A stretch of 6,121 nucleotides of DNA, from assembly GCA_029240015.1 (NCBI GenBank), contig JARBTU010000113.1, positions 1 through 6,121 of the forward strand. Reading direction: 5' to 3'. The position numbers and the translations under genes were made by a program. Below, piece after piece: positions 1 through 5,168 of this stretch (its first letter is position 1; every line of letters begins with the position of its first letter). The notes under the pieces were generated by a model, which saw only the letters and a program-made list of their open reading frames with translations, did no database searches and was not told where the DNA came from. The stretch is from Oscillospiraceae bacterium (lineage in GTDB: Bacteria; Bacillota; Clostridia; Oscillospirales; Ruminococcaceae).

Positions 1-576
1 AAAAATATCTTGATGTTCAATAATTCCCGTGATGCATTTGGAATAGCTCAAAAAAAACTGGGGTATTCACAAAATACAACGGATAAAAAGGAACTGGATG
101 CTTGTGCAGAGGAACTTAAAAAACAAAAAGAAGTCGTTCAGGCTTATGTCATGGATGAAATTTTTGATAAGATGGAAAACGGAGATGCCGCAATTGCTCC
201 TTATTATGCGGGGGACGCCGTCACGATGATTGAAAACAATCCGGACTTGGCATTTGTTGTTCCGAAGGAAGGATCCAATCGATTTGTGGACTCTATGGTC
301 ATCCCTAAAGGTACGAAAAACAAAGCGGAAGCGGAAGAGTTTATCAATTTTATGTGCAAAACAGATGTTGCAAAAGCAAATATAGAGTTTATCGGATATT
401 CCACACCACATAAGGCGGCCTATGATGCACTGGATAGAGAAATAAAAGAAAATCAAATTTCTTATCCGAAGCAGGAAGTGTTAAATAAATGCGAAAGCTT
501 TAAAAATCTGCCGAAAGAGACCAATCAGTATATGGAAGATTTATGGGTAGGAATCAAAGCCGGAAGTGATAGTTAG
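1..576 (+). CDS. potD: Polyamine (spermidine/putrescine) ABC transporter substrate-binding protein, C-terminal part
   Basis: The reading frame is already open at base 1 (K-N-I-L-M-F-N-N-S-R), so the gene starts upstream and about 191 C-terminal residues are visible. PotD-type proteins are extracellular lipoproteins or periplasmic proteins that capture spermidine or putrescine for the PotABC permease. Recognisable family segments are the NNSRDAFGIA and LGYSQNTTD stretch near the start, APYYAGDAVTM, VPKEGSNRFVDSMVIP and IGYSTPHKAA. The aspartate of VDSM (codon 289-291) aligns with the amine-binding Asp257 of E. coli PotD. The tryptophans that E. coli uses to cradle the polyamine appear as tyrosine (PYYAGD) and phenylalanine (RFVDS), conservative aromatic swaps, so the exact ligand is uncertain. 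The signal peptide and N-terminal lobe lie outside the window. It is probably the last gene of a pot operon, because a strong terminator follows 5 bases after the stop codon. The family call is secure; the preference between spermidine and putrescine is not. Confidence 0.9.
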   Translation, partial: KNILMFNNSRDAFGIAQKKLGYSQNTTDKKELDACAEELKKQKEVVQAYVMDEIFDKMENGDAAIAPYYAGDAVTMIENNPDLAFVVPKEGSNRFVDSMVIPKGTKNKAEAEEFINFMCKTDVAKANIEFIGYSTPHKAAYDALDREIKENQISYPKQEVLNKCESFKNLPKETNQYMEDLWVGIKAGSDS

Positions 577-580
577 GTTA

Positions 581-621
581 AAAAATACTTCAAATGCCAG
601 CATGGCATTTGAAGTATTTTT
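581..621 (+). terminator. Intrinsic terminator after the potD-like gene
   Basis: A perfect 19-bp inverted repeat (581-599 with 603-621) encloses a 3-base GCA loop. The 3' arm ends in TTTTT and the 5' arm begins with AAAAA, so the hairpin could also stop transcription from the opposite strand. It lies 5 bases after the potD stop codon and 20 bases before the next promoter, which insulates the downstream cluster. Confidence 0.9.
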
Positions 622-641
622 AGTTTCACGATAATAAACGT

Positions 642-670
642 TTGAATATGGCAATTAAACATGATATAAT
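642..670 (+). promoter_or_regulatory. Sigma-A type promoter for the yqeG cluster
   Basis: TTGAAT (642-647) and a consensus TATAAT (665-670) are separated by exactly 17 bases. TG at 662-663 one base before the -10 makes this an extended -10 promoter. Predicted transcription start is about 676-678, leaving a leader of roughly 120 bases before the yqeG start codon. It is the clearest promoter in the window and probably drives yqeG, the TIM-barrel gene, aroQ and the M24 peptidase gene. Confidence 0.75.
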
Positions 671-692
671 AGCGGAAAAGCGGTTATTATAT
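664..692. repeat. 8-bp inverted repeat over the -10 box and start site
   Basis: ATATAATA (664-671) and TATTATAT (685-692) are perfect inverted copies around a 13-base centre. The left arm is the -10 box itself, and the predicted start point lies in the centre. The position would suit an operator for a repressor, but the arms are pure A/T, so chance symmetry in AT-rich DNA is a real alternative. Confidence 0.3.
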
Positions 693-728
693 TTTTATAC
701 TTATATTTCACCTGCTTTAGATGAATAA

Positions 729-761
729 TTATACCACCAATTGTATTGATAGGTGGTATAA
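729..761 (+). promoter_or_regulatory. Leader hairpin or operator-like inverted repeat upstream of yqeG
   Basis: TTATACCACC (729-738) and GGTGGTATAA (752-761) form a perfect 10-bp inverted repeat with a 13-base loop. It lies about 52 bases downstream of the predicted transcription start and 35 bases before the yqeG start codon. No T-run follows (ACATTACTAA), so it is not an ordinary terminator. It could be an RNA stem affecting leader stability or translation, or a DNA operator. I recognise no known aptamer in it. Confidence 0.5.
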
Positions 762-796
762 CATTACTAATATATAAGCGAAAGGACTTTAGAGAT

Positions 797-1300
797 ATGT
801 CGTTTCTTGTGCCTGACTTAATTTTAAGCTCAGTTTTAGATATAACGCCCGATTTGCTTAAAAGAATGCGTGTAAAGGCTGTTGTGCTTGATGTAGATAA
901 CACTTTAACAACGCATGGGAATCCTGTTCCCGGCAAAGGGATTTTGGAATGGATAGAGTATATGAAAGAACAGAAAGTCCCGATGATGATCGTATCCAAT
1001 AACACACACGAAAGAGTAAAGCCTTTTGCAAAGCTGTTGGGAATTGAATTCGTTTCGATGGGGCTCAAACCGATGACACGGGGATTTTCACGCGCATGTA
1101 AGAAATTTGCACTGCATCCAAGTGAAATTGCAGTGGTAGGAGATCAGATATTTACCGACATTATTGGAGGAAATTTGAAAGGAATGAAAACCATACTGGT
1201 TTCTCCTTTCGATGTGGAGACAGGGCTCTTTTTTAAATTGAAACGCAAAATGGAGAAAAGTCTTATCAACAAATATCACAAAGGACAAGGAGCGAAATAA
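797..1300 (+). CDS. yqeG: YqeG family HAD-IIIA phosphatase
   Basis: A 167-residue cytoplasmic HAD-superfamily hydrolase close in length to the YqeG family. HAD motif I is at 31-37 (LDVDNTL, nucleophile D32 and general acid D34), motif II at 66-69 (VSNN, S67), the motif III lysine at K91 (GLKPMTRGF), and motif IV at 115-121 (GDQIFTD, D116 and D121), so the catalytic set is complete. The family is related to PGP-type phosphatases; in bacteria its substrate is not established as far as I know. I chose ATG 797, not the in-frame ATT/ATG-like region upstream beginning at 746, because AAAGGA (781-786) lies 10 bases before it and the family begins near this point; the extra 17 upstream residues would run through the leader hairpin. 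It is the first gene of the cluster, and the next start codon follows 3 bases after its stop, which suggests translational coupling. Confidence 0.88.
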   Translation: MSFLVPDLILSSVLDITPDLLKRMRVKAVVLDVDNTLTTHGNPVPGKGILEWIEYMKEQKVPMMIVSNNTHERVKPFAKLLGIEFVSMGLKPMTRGFSRACKKFALHPSEIAVVGDQIFTDIIGGNLKGMKTILVSPFDVETGLFFKLKRKMEKSLINKYHKGQGAK

Positions 1301-1303
1301 AAT

Positions 1304-2167
1304 ATGCAAGCTTTGTTTGGACCGGCAGGAAATTCGGAAAGCTTCCATGAAAAAGGATATAAAAACAATGTGGATATTCCGGTTTACCTAAAAGAATTCG
1401 GACTCACTGCTTATGAATATCAATGCGGAAGAGGCGTTAAGATATCGGAAAAATCTGCGCAATTGCTGGGAAAAGCGGCACTGGATGGTGGCGTCTCGCT
1501 GTCCTTGCACGCACCTTATTACATCTCCTTATCCAGTGTGGAAGAAGAAAAGCGTGATAATAGCATCAATTATGTTCTGCAAAGTGCAGTTGCCGCAAAC
1601 GCGATGGGAGCCAAAAGAATCATCGTCCACAGCGGGTCTTGCGGAAAACTGACAAGAAGCGATGCGCTCGCGCTTGCAAAAGATACATTGGCTCGTTGTG
1701 TGACAGCGCTTAAAGAAAAAGGGCTTGAGGATATTATTATATGCCCTGAAACTATGGGGAAGATTAATCAACTCGGCAATTTAGAGGAAGTCATGGAGCT
1801 GTGCAAAGTGGATGAAAGATTTGTACCTTGCATTGATTTCGGGCATTTAAACGCAAGGACGTTTGGTGGAGTTAAAACCAAACAGGATTTTGAAGATATT
1901 CTTTTAACCATAGAAAATCAGCTTGGTAGCGACCGTCTGAAAATTTTTCATTCCCATTTCAGCAAGATTGAATATACCACAAAAGGCGGGGAAAAAAAGC
2001 ACCTTACCTTTGAAGATACTGTTTTTGGCCCAAATTTTGATGACCTCGCAGAGCTGGTTGCCAAGAAAAGTCTTACGCCGACGTTCATATGTGAATCAGC
2101 GGGAACTCAGGCGGAAGATGCCGCTACAATGATGAAAATATACCAAAATGCACTTCATAGCAACTAA
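1304..2167 (+). CDS. Endonuclease IV-like TIM-barrel protein (AP endonuclease 2 / sugar isomerase superfamily)
   Basis: A 287-residue protein of the endonuclease IV / xylose isomerase-like TIM-barrel group. The tri-zinc ligands of E. coli Nfo map well: H69 (SLHAPYY), H109 (IIVHSG), E149 (CPETMG), D178 and H181 (IDFGHLNAR), H216 (FHSHFS), H233 (KKHL) and E264 (CESAG). H69, H109 and H216 have the same residue numbers as in E. coli. The ninth ligand, Asp229 of the DxH pair, is replaced by lysine (K231-K-H233). The length equals E. coli Nfo (about 285). Nfo cuts the phosphodiester 5' of abasic sites; because of the altered site this paralogue may be an AP endonuclease or an uncharacterised metal-dependent enzyme. 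Translation starts at ATG 1304, with AAGGAG (1287-1292) inside the end of yqeG and an 11-base spacer. The fold is secure and the activity is not. Confidence 0.82.
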   Translation: MQALFGPAGNSESFHEKGYKNNVDIPVYLKEFGLTAYEYQCGRGVKISEKSAQLLGKAALDGGVSLSLHAPYYISLSSVEEEKRDNSINYVLQSAVAANAMGAKRIIVHSGSCGKLTRSDALALAKDTLARCVTALKEKGLEDIIICPETMGKINQLGNLEEVMELCKVDERFVPCIDFGHLNARTFGGVKTKQDFEDILLTIENQLGSDRLKIFHSHFSKIEYTTKGGEKKHLTFEDTVFGPNFDDLAELVAKKSLTPTFICESAGTQAEDAATMMKIYQNALHSN

Positions 2168-2174
2168 AAATTTG

Positions 2175-2211
2175 CTGTAAAGCATAGGAACTTTACAGAT
2201 TTTGCGCAAAA
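2175..2211 (+). repeat. Intergenic hairpin plus 12-bp palindrome between the TIM-barrel gene and aroQ
   Basis: The 71-base gap, the largest inside the four-gene cluster, holds CTGTAAAG (2175-2182) with CTTTACAG (2191-2198), an 8-bp perfect stem with an 8-base loop. The self-complementary TTTTGCGCAAAA (2200-2211) follows at once. Only four T residues come after the first stem, so it would be at best a weak terminator or an attenuating or processing element. TTGACT at 2215-2220 resembles a -35 box, but no -10 follows at a usable distance. Confidence 0.4.
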
Positions 2212-2238
2212 ATATTGACTTGAAAGGATTAGCAGCAG

Positions 2239-2673
2239 ATGAAAAAAAGGATTTTAGTGGTTCACGGACCAAACATAAACATGATTGGTGAAAGAGAAAC
2301 AGGGATTTATGGAAAAGAAAGCTTTGAAAGTGTTAACAAGCAGATTCAATGTTGGGCGGATGATTTAGGGCTTGAGTGCACGATTTTTCAATCCAATCAT
2401 GAAGGAGAAATTATTGACAGGCTCCACTGCGCGCGCAGTGAGTTTGAAGGGGTTATTATCAATGCGGGGGCCTATACCCATTACAGTTATGCGATAAGAG
2501 ATGCGATTGCGACCATAAAAATCCCGACAGTCGAAGTGCATTTTTCCAATATATACAGCCGGGAGGAGTTTAGAAACAAATCGGTGATTGCTCCTGTTTG
2601 TGCGGGGCATATTGCCGGATTCGGAAAGTATAGTTATATGTTGGCTTTGTGCGGAATAAAGCCAATGATATAA
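2239..2673 (+). CDS. aroQ: Type II 3-dehydroquinate dehydratase
   Basis: This 144-residue enzyme converts 3-dehydroquinate to 3-dehydroshikimate in the shikimate pathway; type II enzymes are small cytoplasmic flavodoxin-like proteins that assemble into dodecamers. All signature segments are present: GPNINMIGERE (10-20), YG (24-25), QSNHEGEIID (51-60), NAGAYTHYSYAIRDA (75-89), VEVHFSNIYSREEFRNKS (98-115) and GFGKYSY (127-133). The catalytic arginine R19, tyrosine Y24 and general acid H101 match the Mycobacterium tuberculosis enzyme in kind and number. The length is typical. Translation starts at ATG 2239, with AAAGGA (2223-2228) 10 bases upstream. No other shikimate gene is in the window. The stop codon lies 7 bases before the M24 peptidase start, and the pair aroQ - M24 peptidase corresponds to B. 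subtilis yqhS-yqhT. Confidence 0.96.
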   Translation: MKKRILVVHGPNINMIGERETGIYGKESFESVNKQIQCWADDLGLECTIFQSNHEGEIIDRLHCARSEFEGVIINAGAYTHYSYAIRDAIATIKIPTVEVHFSNIYSREEFRNKSVIAPVCAGHIAGFGKYSYMLALCGIKPMI

Positions 2674-2680
2674 GGGCAAA

Positions 2681-3754
2681 ATGGATATGAATAATATAGA
2701 AAAATTGACAGCTTGTCTTCCTCCAAATATTGATGCCGTACTTGTGACATCCAGTGTGAATCGTCATTATTTCACAGGGTTTGAATCCTCTGCGGGGACA
2801 GTACTCATAACTCGGGAACAATCTTATCTCATCATTGATTTCAGGTATTTTGAAAAAGCAAAAAGAGAAGTAACATCCTGTAAAGTCGTTCTTTTGGAAA
2901 GCTTTCAGAAACAAGTCAGTGAACTGTTCAAGAAACACCGTATTCAAACCGTGGGAATAGAAAGTTTTCAGATTACTGTAAACGAATTTCAAGAATTAAA
3001 ACAAAAATTTCCTGATATTTGTTTTGAGCAGTCAAATGAAGTCAATTGTCTTGTTAACCGTATGAGACAAATCAAGACTCCTACAGAAGTTGAGAGAATG
3101 AGGCAAGCGCAAAACATTACAGATCAGGCATTTGAACATATTTTAAATTTTATTCAGATCGGGAAAACGGAGAAACAGGTTGCGACGGAACTTGAATACC
3201 ACATGAAAAAATTGGGGGCAGATGGATTTGCTTTTGATACGATATCTGTTTCGGGGAAAAATTCCTCCCTCCCGCATGGAACACCAACCGATAAGGCTTT
3301 GCAGAAAGGTGATTTCTTAACATTGGATTTTGGTGCCAAAGTGGACGGATACTGCAGTGATATGACTAGAACTGTTTGTTTGGGCTCGCCTGATGAGCTG
3401 CAAAAAAAAGTATATCAGACCGTCCTAAAGGCACAAAGCCTTGCTTTTGAAAAAATTGTTCCCGGTGAAATTTGCCGAGTAATTGACGAAGCAGCCAGAA
3501 GCTATATTTATCAGCAAGGATTTGAAGGTTGTTTTGGACACGGATTGGGGCATGCAGTCGGATTAGAAATTCATGAAACCCCATGTTTTAATATAAGAGA
3601 CGAATCAAGACTTGAGCCGGGAATGGTCATAACGGTTGAACCTGGAATATATATAGAGGACCATTTTGGCGTAAGAATAGAAGATATGGTGATTGTCACT
3701 GAAAAAGGATATCAAAATATGACAAAAAGTGTAAAGGAATTGATAAGTTTATAA
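2681..3754 (+). CDS. M24 family aminopeptidase, Xaa-Pro type
   Basis: A 357-residue cytoplasmic two-domain metallopeptidase. The N-terminal creatinase-like domain (about 1-125) contains NRHYFTGFESSAGT and IIDFRYFEKA; the C-terminal pita-bread catalytic domain (about 132-350) holds all five dinuclear-metal ligands: D216 (LDFGAK), D227 (CSDMTRT), H291 (GHGLGHAVG), E320 (VEPGIYI) and E334 (RIEDM). H199 (PHGTP) and H298 (EIHETP) are the expected catalytic histidines. Length and order fit the short Xaa-Pro aminopeptidase/dipeptidase group (YqhT/PapA-like), which removes N-terminal residues preceding proline; substrate range is inferred. It is 7 bases from aroQ and 67 bases upstream of efp. The start is ambiguous: AAGGG (2672-2676), overlapping the aroQ stop, is 4 bases from ATG 2681 but 10 bases from ATG 2687, so the true protein may lack the first two residues. 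Confidence 0.92.
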   Translation: MDMNNIEKLTACLPPNIDAVLVTSSVNRHYFTGFESSAGTVLITREQSYLIIDFRYFEKAKREVTSCKVVLLESFQKQVSELFKKHRIQTVGIESFQITVNEFQELKQKFPDICFEQSNEVNCLVNRMRQIKTPTEVERMRQAQNITDQAFEHILNFIQIGKTEKQVATELEYHMKKLGADGFAFDTISVSGKNSSLPHGTPTDKALQKGDFLTLDFGAKVDGYCSDMTRTVCLGSPDELQKKVYQTVLKAQSLAFEKIVPGEICRVIDEAARSYIYQQGFEGCFGHGLGHAVGLEIHETPCFNIRDESRLEPGMVITVEPGIYIEDHFGVRIEDMVIVTEKGYQNMTKSVKELISL

Positions 3755-3761
3755 ATTATAC

Positions 3762-3790
3762 TTGAAAAAAATTATAAATTAAGATAAACT
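3762..3790 (+). promoter_or_regulatory. Candidate promoter for efp
   Basis: TTGAAA (3762-3767) and TAAACT (3785-3790, four of six matches) are 17 bases apart in a very AT-rich 67-base gap. A consensus TATAAT also sits at 3794-3799 but lacks a recognisable -35 at 17 bases. Either could give efp its own transcript. No terminator separates the M24 gene from efp, so read-through is also expected. Confidence 0.45.
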
Positions 3791-3821
3791 ATTTATAATA
3801 AGAATTATGTGGAGGTAATTT

Positions 3822-4379
3822 ATGATATCAGCTGGCGAATTTAGAAATGGCGTAACTTTTGATATGGATGGAAACGTGTTACAAGTAATTGAATTCCAGC
3901 ACGTGAAGCCGGGAAAAGGCGCAGCTTTCGTTAGGACAAAAGTAAGAAATGTTATCTCAGGGGCGGTTTTGGAAAAAACATTTAACCCTACTGAAAAATT
4001 TCCTACAGCGTTTGTTGAGAGAAGAGATATGCAATATCTTTATAGTGATGGCTCATTATTTTATTTTATGGATACAGAAACCTATGAACAAGAACCGATT
4101 GATGAGGCGAAGTTAAATGATAACTTCAAATTCGTTAAAGAAAATACCGAAGTAAAGGTACTGTCTTATAAAGGGAATGTTTTTGGAGTGGAACCTCCGT
4201 TTTTTGTGGAGCTTGAAGTAACCGAAACAGATCCCGGGTTTAAAGGTGATACAGCGACAAATGCAACAAAACCTGCTACTCTTGAAACAGGAGCAGAAAT
4301 AAGAGTTCCTTTGTTTATTGAGCAGGGAGACAGAATTAGAGTAGATACAAGAACTGGTGAATACATGGAACGTGCATAA
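3822..4379 (+). CDS. efp: Elongation factor P
   Basis: EF-P binds between the P and E sites of the ribosome and promotes peptide bond formation at consecutive prolines. The 185-residue length is typical. Domain I (about 1-62) carries the tip loop VKPGKGAAF with K32, the lysine post-translationally modified in many bacteria; the residue number is the same as in B. subtilis. Domain II spans about 66-125 and domain III about 130-185. The C-terminal EF-P signature lies at 150-169 (KPATLETG then VPLFIEQG), and the protein ends in VDTRTGEYMERA. Translation starts at ATG 3822 behind GGAGG (3811-3815) with a 6-base spacer. No lysine-modification enzyme (EpmA/EpmB, EarP or YmfI type) is in the window, so the modification state cannot be read here. 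The neighbouring proline-directed peptidase and the order aroQ-M24-efp match B. subtilis. Confidence 0.97.
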   Translation: MISAGEFRNGVTFDMDGNVLQVIEFQHVKPGKGAAFVRTKVRNVISGAVLEKTFNPTEKFPTAFVERRDMQYLYSDGSLFYFMDTETYEQEPIDEAKLNDNFKFVKENTEVKVLSYKGNVFGVEPPFFVELEVTETDPGFKGDTATNATKPATLETGAEIRVPLFIEQGDRIRVDTRTGEYMERA

Positions 4380-4390
4380 AACATATGCAC
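4372..4390 (+). repeat. Short hairpin at the efp stop codon
   Basis: GTGCATA (4372-4378) and TATGCAC (4384-4390) form a 7-bp perfect stem with a 5-base loop that overlaps the efp stop codon. No T-run follows, so it is not a standard terminator; it may slow 3' decay or have no role. Confidence 0.3.
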
Positions 4391-4431
4391 TGGAATATGA
4401 AATAAACCCATTTTGATAGGAGGAGAATATT

Positions 4432-4890
4432 ATGAATATAATGGAAAAAGTTGCTTATTTAAAAGGGCTTGTAAGTGGGCTGAACTTTGATGAAAGCACA
4501 AAAGAAGGAAAGGCTATCCTTGCAATTTTAGATGTTTTGGAAGAAATGGCGCTGTCTATTAACGATCTTGAAGAAGCACACGATGAAATAGAAGAACTTG
4601 TTGATATTTTGGATGAAGATCTTGGTGAGTTGGAAGAGGACTTCTATGAATTTGACGAAGACGATGAGGATGACGACGAAGACGAAGAAGATTTTGATTC
4701 GGAAGATTTATGTTGCGATTATGAAGTTGTTTGCCCAACTTGTGGTGATACCATTTGCTTAAATGAAGAAATGGTTGAAGAGGGCGAAATTGAATGCCCG
4801 AACTGCCATGAGAGTTTGGAATTCGACTTTGATGATTGTGATTGCAAAGATTGCTGCGATCATGAGCATGGGCACGAAGAGCACAAATAA
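4432..4890 (+). CDS. CD1247-like acidic zinc-ribbon protein with Cys/His-rich tail
   Basis: A 152-residue, strongly acidic, probably cytoplasmic protein. Residues 5-70 (EKVAYLKGLVSGLNFDESTKEGKAI onward, split here at 5-20 and 21-29) resemble the N-terminal CD1247-type domain found in Clostridia, predicted helical and possibly coiled. An almost unbroken Asp/Glu tract covers 74-92. A zinc ribbon follows, with C101-x2-C104 (CPTCGD) and C122-x2-C125 (CPNCHE). The final segment, 136-152, has four cysteines (C136, C138, C141, C142) and four histidines (H144, H146, H148, H151) in CDCKDCCDHEHGHEEHK, suggesting a second metal site. Function is unknown to me. Start ATG 4432 has a strong AGGAGG (4418-4423) with an 8-base spacer. 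It lies 52 bases after efp with no terminator between, so it is likely cotranscribed, and I recall this family sitting next to efp in Clostridia. Confidence 0.75.
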   Translation: MNIMEKVAYLKGLVSGLNFDESTKEGKAILAILDVLEEMALSINDLEEAHDEIEELVDILDEDLGELEEDFYEFDEDDEDDDEDEEDFDSEDLCCDYEVVCPTCGDTICLNEEMVEEGEIECPNCHESLEFDFDDCDCKDCCDHEHGHEEHK

Positions 4891-4908
4891 GCTAGATTAA
4901 AAAGTTAA

Positions 4909-4914
4909 TAAAAT
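4909..4914 (+). promoter_or_regulatory. Possible -10 box for the FMN riboswitch transcript
   Basis: TAAAAT (five of six matches to TATAAT) would place the start near 4920, close to the first paired bases of the riboswitch P1 helix. No good -35 box is visible 16-18 bases upstream (the bases there are AATAAG-like), so this is a weak call. The alternative is read-through from efp and the CD1247-like gene. Confidence 0.3.
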
Positions 4915-4918
4915 GTCT

Positions 4919-5036
4919 GTTTCAGGGCGGAGTGAAATTCTCCACCGGTGGTGATGCGAAAGCTAGTCCACGAGCCTTTTATAGGTTGACTTGGTGCGAT
5001 TCCAAGACCGACGGTTATAGTCCGGATGAAAGAAAC
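4919..5036 (+). promoter_or_regulatory. FMN riboswitch (RFN element) aptamer
   Basis: The conserved RFN blocks occur in order: AGGGCGGAGTGAAATTCTCC (4924-4943), ACCGGTGGTGAT (4944-4955), CCACGAGCC (4968-4976), GGTTGACTTGGTGCGATTCC (4984-5003), ACCGACGGTTATAGTCCGGA (5007-5025) and GATGAAAGAAAC ending at 5036. P1 pairs GTTTC (4919-4923) with GAAAC (5032-5036) and can extend by U4918-G5037 and C4917-G5038. FMN binding stabilises P1. It sits directly upstream of a terminator and the ribU gene, so high FMN should shut off riboflavin uptake. The aptamer call is secure. Confidence 0.97.
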
Positions 5037-5051
5037 GGTGTTGTTTTACAA

Positions 5052-5092
5052 CAAAAACGCCCTCAGATTTTTTTCTGGGGGTTTTGTTTTTT
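5052..5092 (+). terminator. Riboswitch-controlled terminator upstream of ribU
   Basis: CCCTCAGA (5060-5067) pairs with TCTGGGGG (5074-5081, one G-U) around a T6 loop, and below a two-base CG bulge the A-run at 5054-5057 pairs with TTTT (5082-5085). A T6 tract (5087-5092) follows. A competing antiterminator is visible: GGUGUU (5037-5042) can pair with AACGCC (5056-5061), using bases of the terminator's 5' arm and G5037-G5038 of extended P1. This gives a direct switch: FMN bound means P1 plus terminator, FMN free means antiterminator and read-through. The mechanism is inferred from pairing. Confidence 0.85.
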
Positions 5093-5127
5093 GTGTGTCA
5101 ACAAAAATCGGTTATCACCCAAAACAG

Positions 5128-5161
5128 ACCTCTTATTAAATATATAATATTTTTTGGAGGT
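5128..5161 (+). promoter_or_regulatory. Anti-Shine-Dalgarno hairpin before ribU
   Basis: ACCTCT (5128-5133) is complementary to GGAGGT (5156-5161, one G-U), which is the ribU ribosome binding site. Between them AAATAT (5138-5143) pairs with ATATTT (5147-5152) around an ATA loop, so a stacked hairpin could hide the Shine-Dalgarno site after transcription has passed the terminator. Whether it forms in competition with the ribosome cannot be judged from sequence. Confidence 0.4.
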
Positions 5162-5168
5162 AGTATTC

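Noticed and set aside
746..796. N-terminal extension of 17 residues on YqeG
   Set aside because: It would start in the loop of the leader hairpin without a ribosome binding site, while ATG 797 has AAAGGA 10 bases upstream and fits the family start.
655..1068. Minus-strand open frame of 137 codons opposite yqeG
   Set aside because: It is antisense to a gene with complete HAD motifs and also covers the promoter and leader; no Shine-Dalgarno site and no recognisable protein.
2215..2220. TTGACT as the -35 of an aroQ promoter
   Set aside because: No -10-like hexamer follows at 16-18 bases; the position falls on the aroQ start codon.
2570..2992. Minus-strand open frame of 140 codons across aroQ and the M24 gene
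   Set aside because: It overlaps conserved catalytic coding sequence of two secure genes on the other strand and has no family features.
4651..4700. GAC/GAA/GAT-rich stretch as a DNA repeat array
   Set aside because: The period is irregular and the frame encodes a continuous Asp/Glu tract in the CD1247-like protein, so protein composition explains the pattern.
4932..5147. Open frame of 71 codons across the riboswitch and terminator
   Set aside because: It lies over a highly conserved FMN aptamer and its terminator, has no ribosome binding site, and encodes nothing recognisable.
5143..5148. Consensus TATAAT just before the ribU binding site
   Set aside because: No -35 box exists at a usable distance, and a start near 5155 would leave almost no leader ahead of the Shine-Dalgarno site; the AT-rich loop of the proposed hairpin explains the match.
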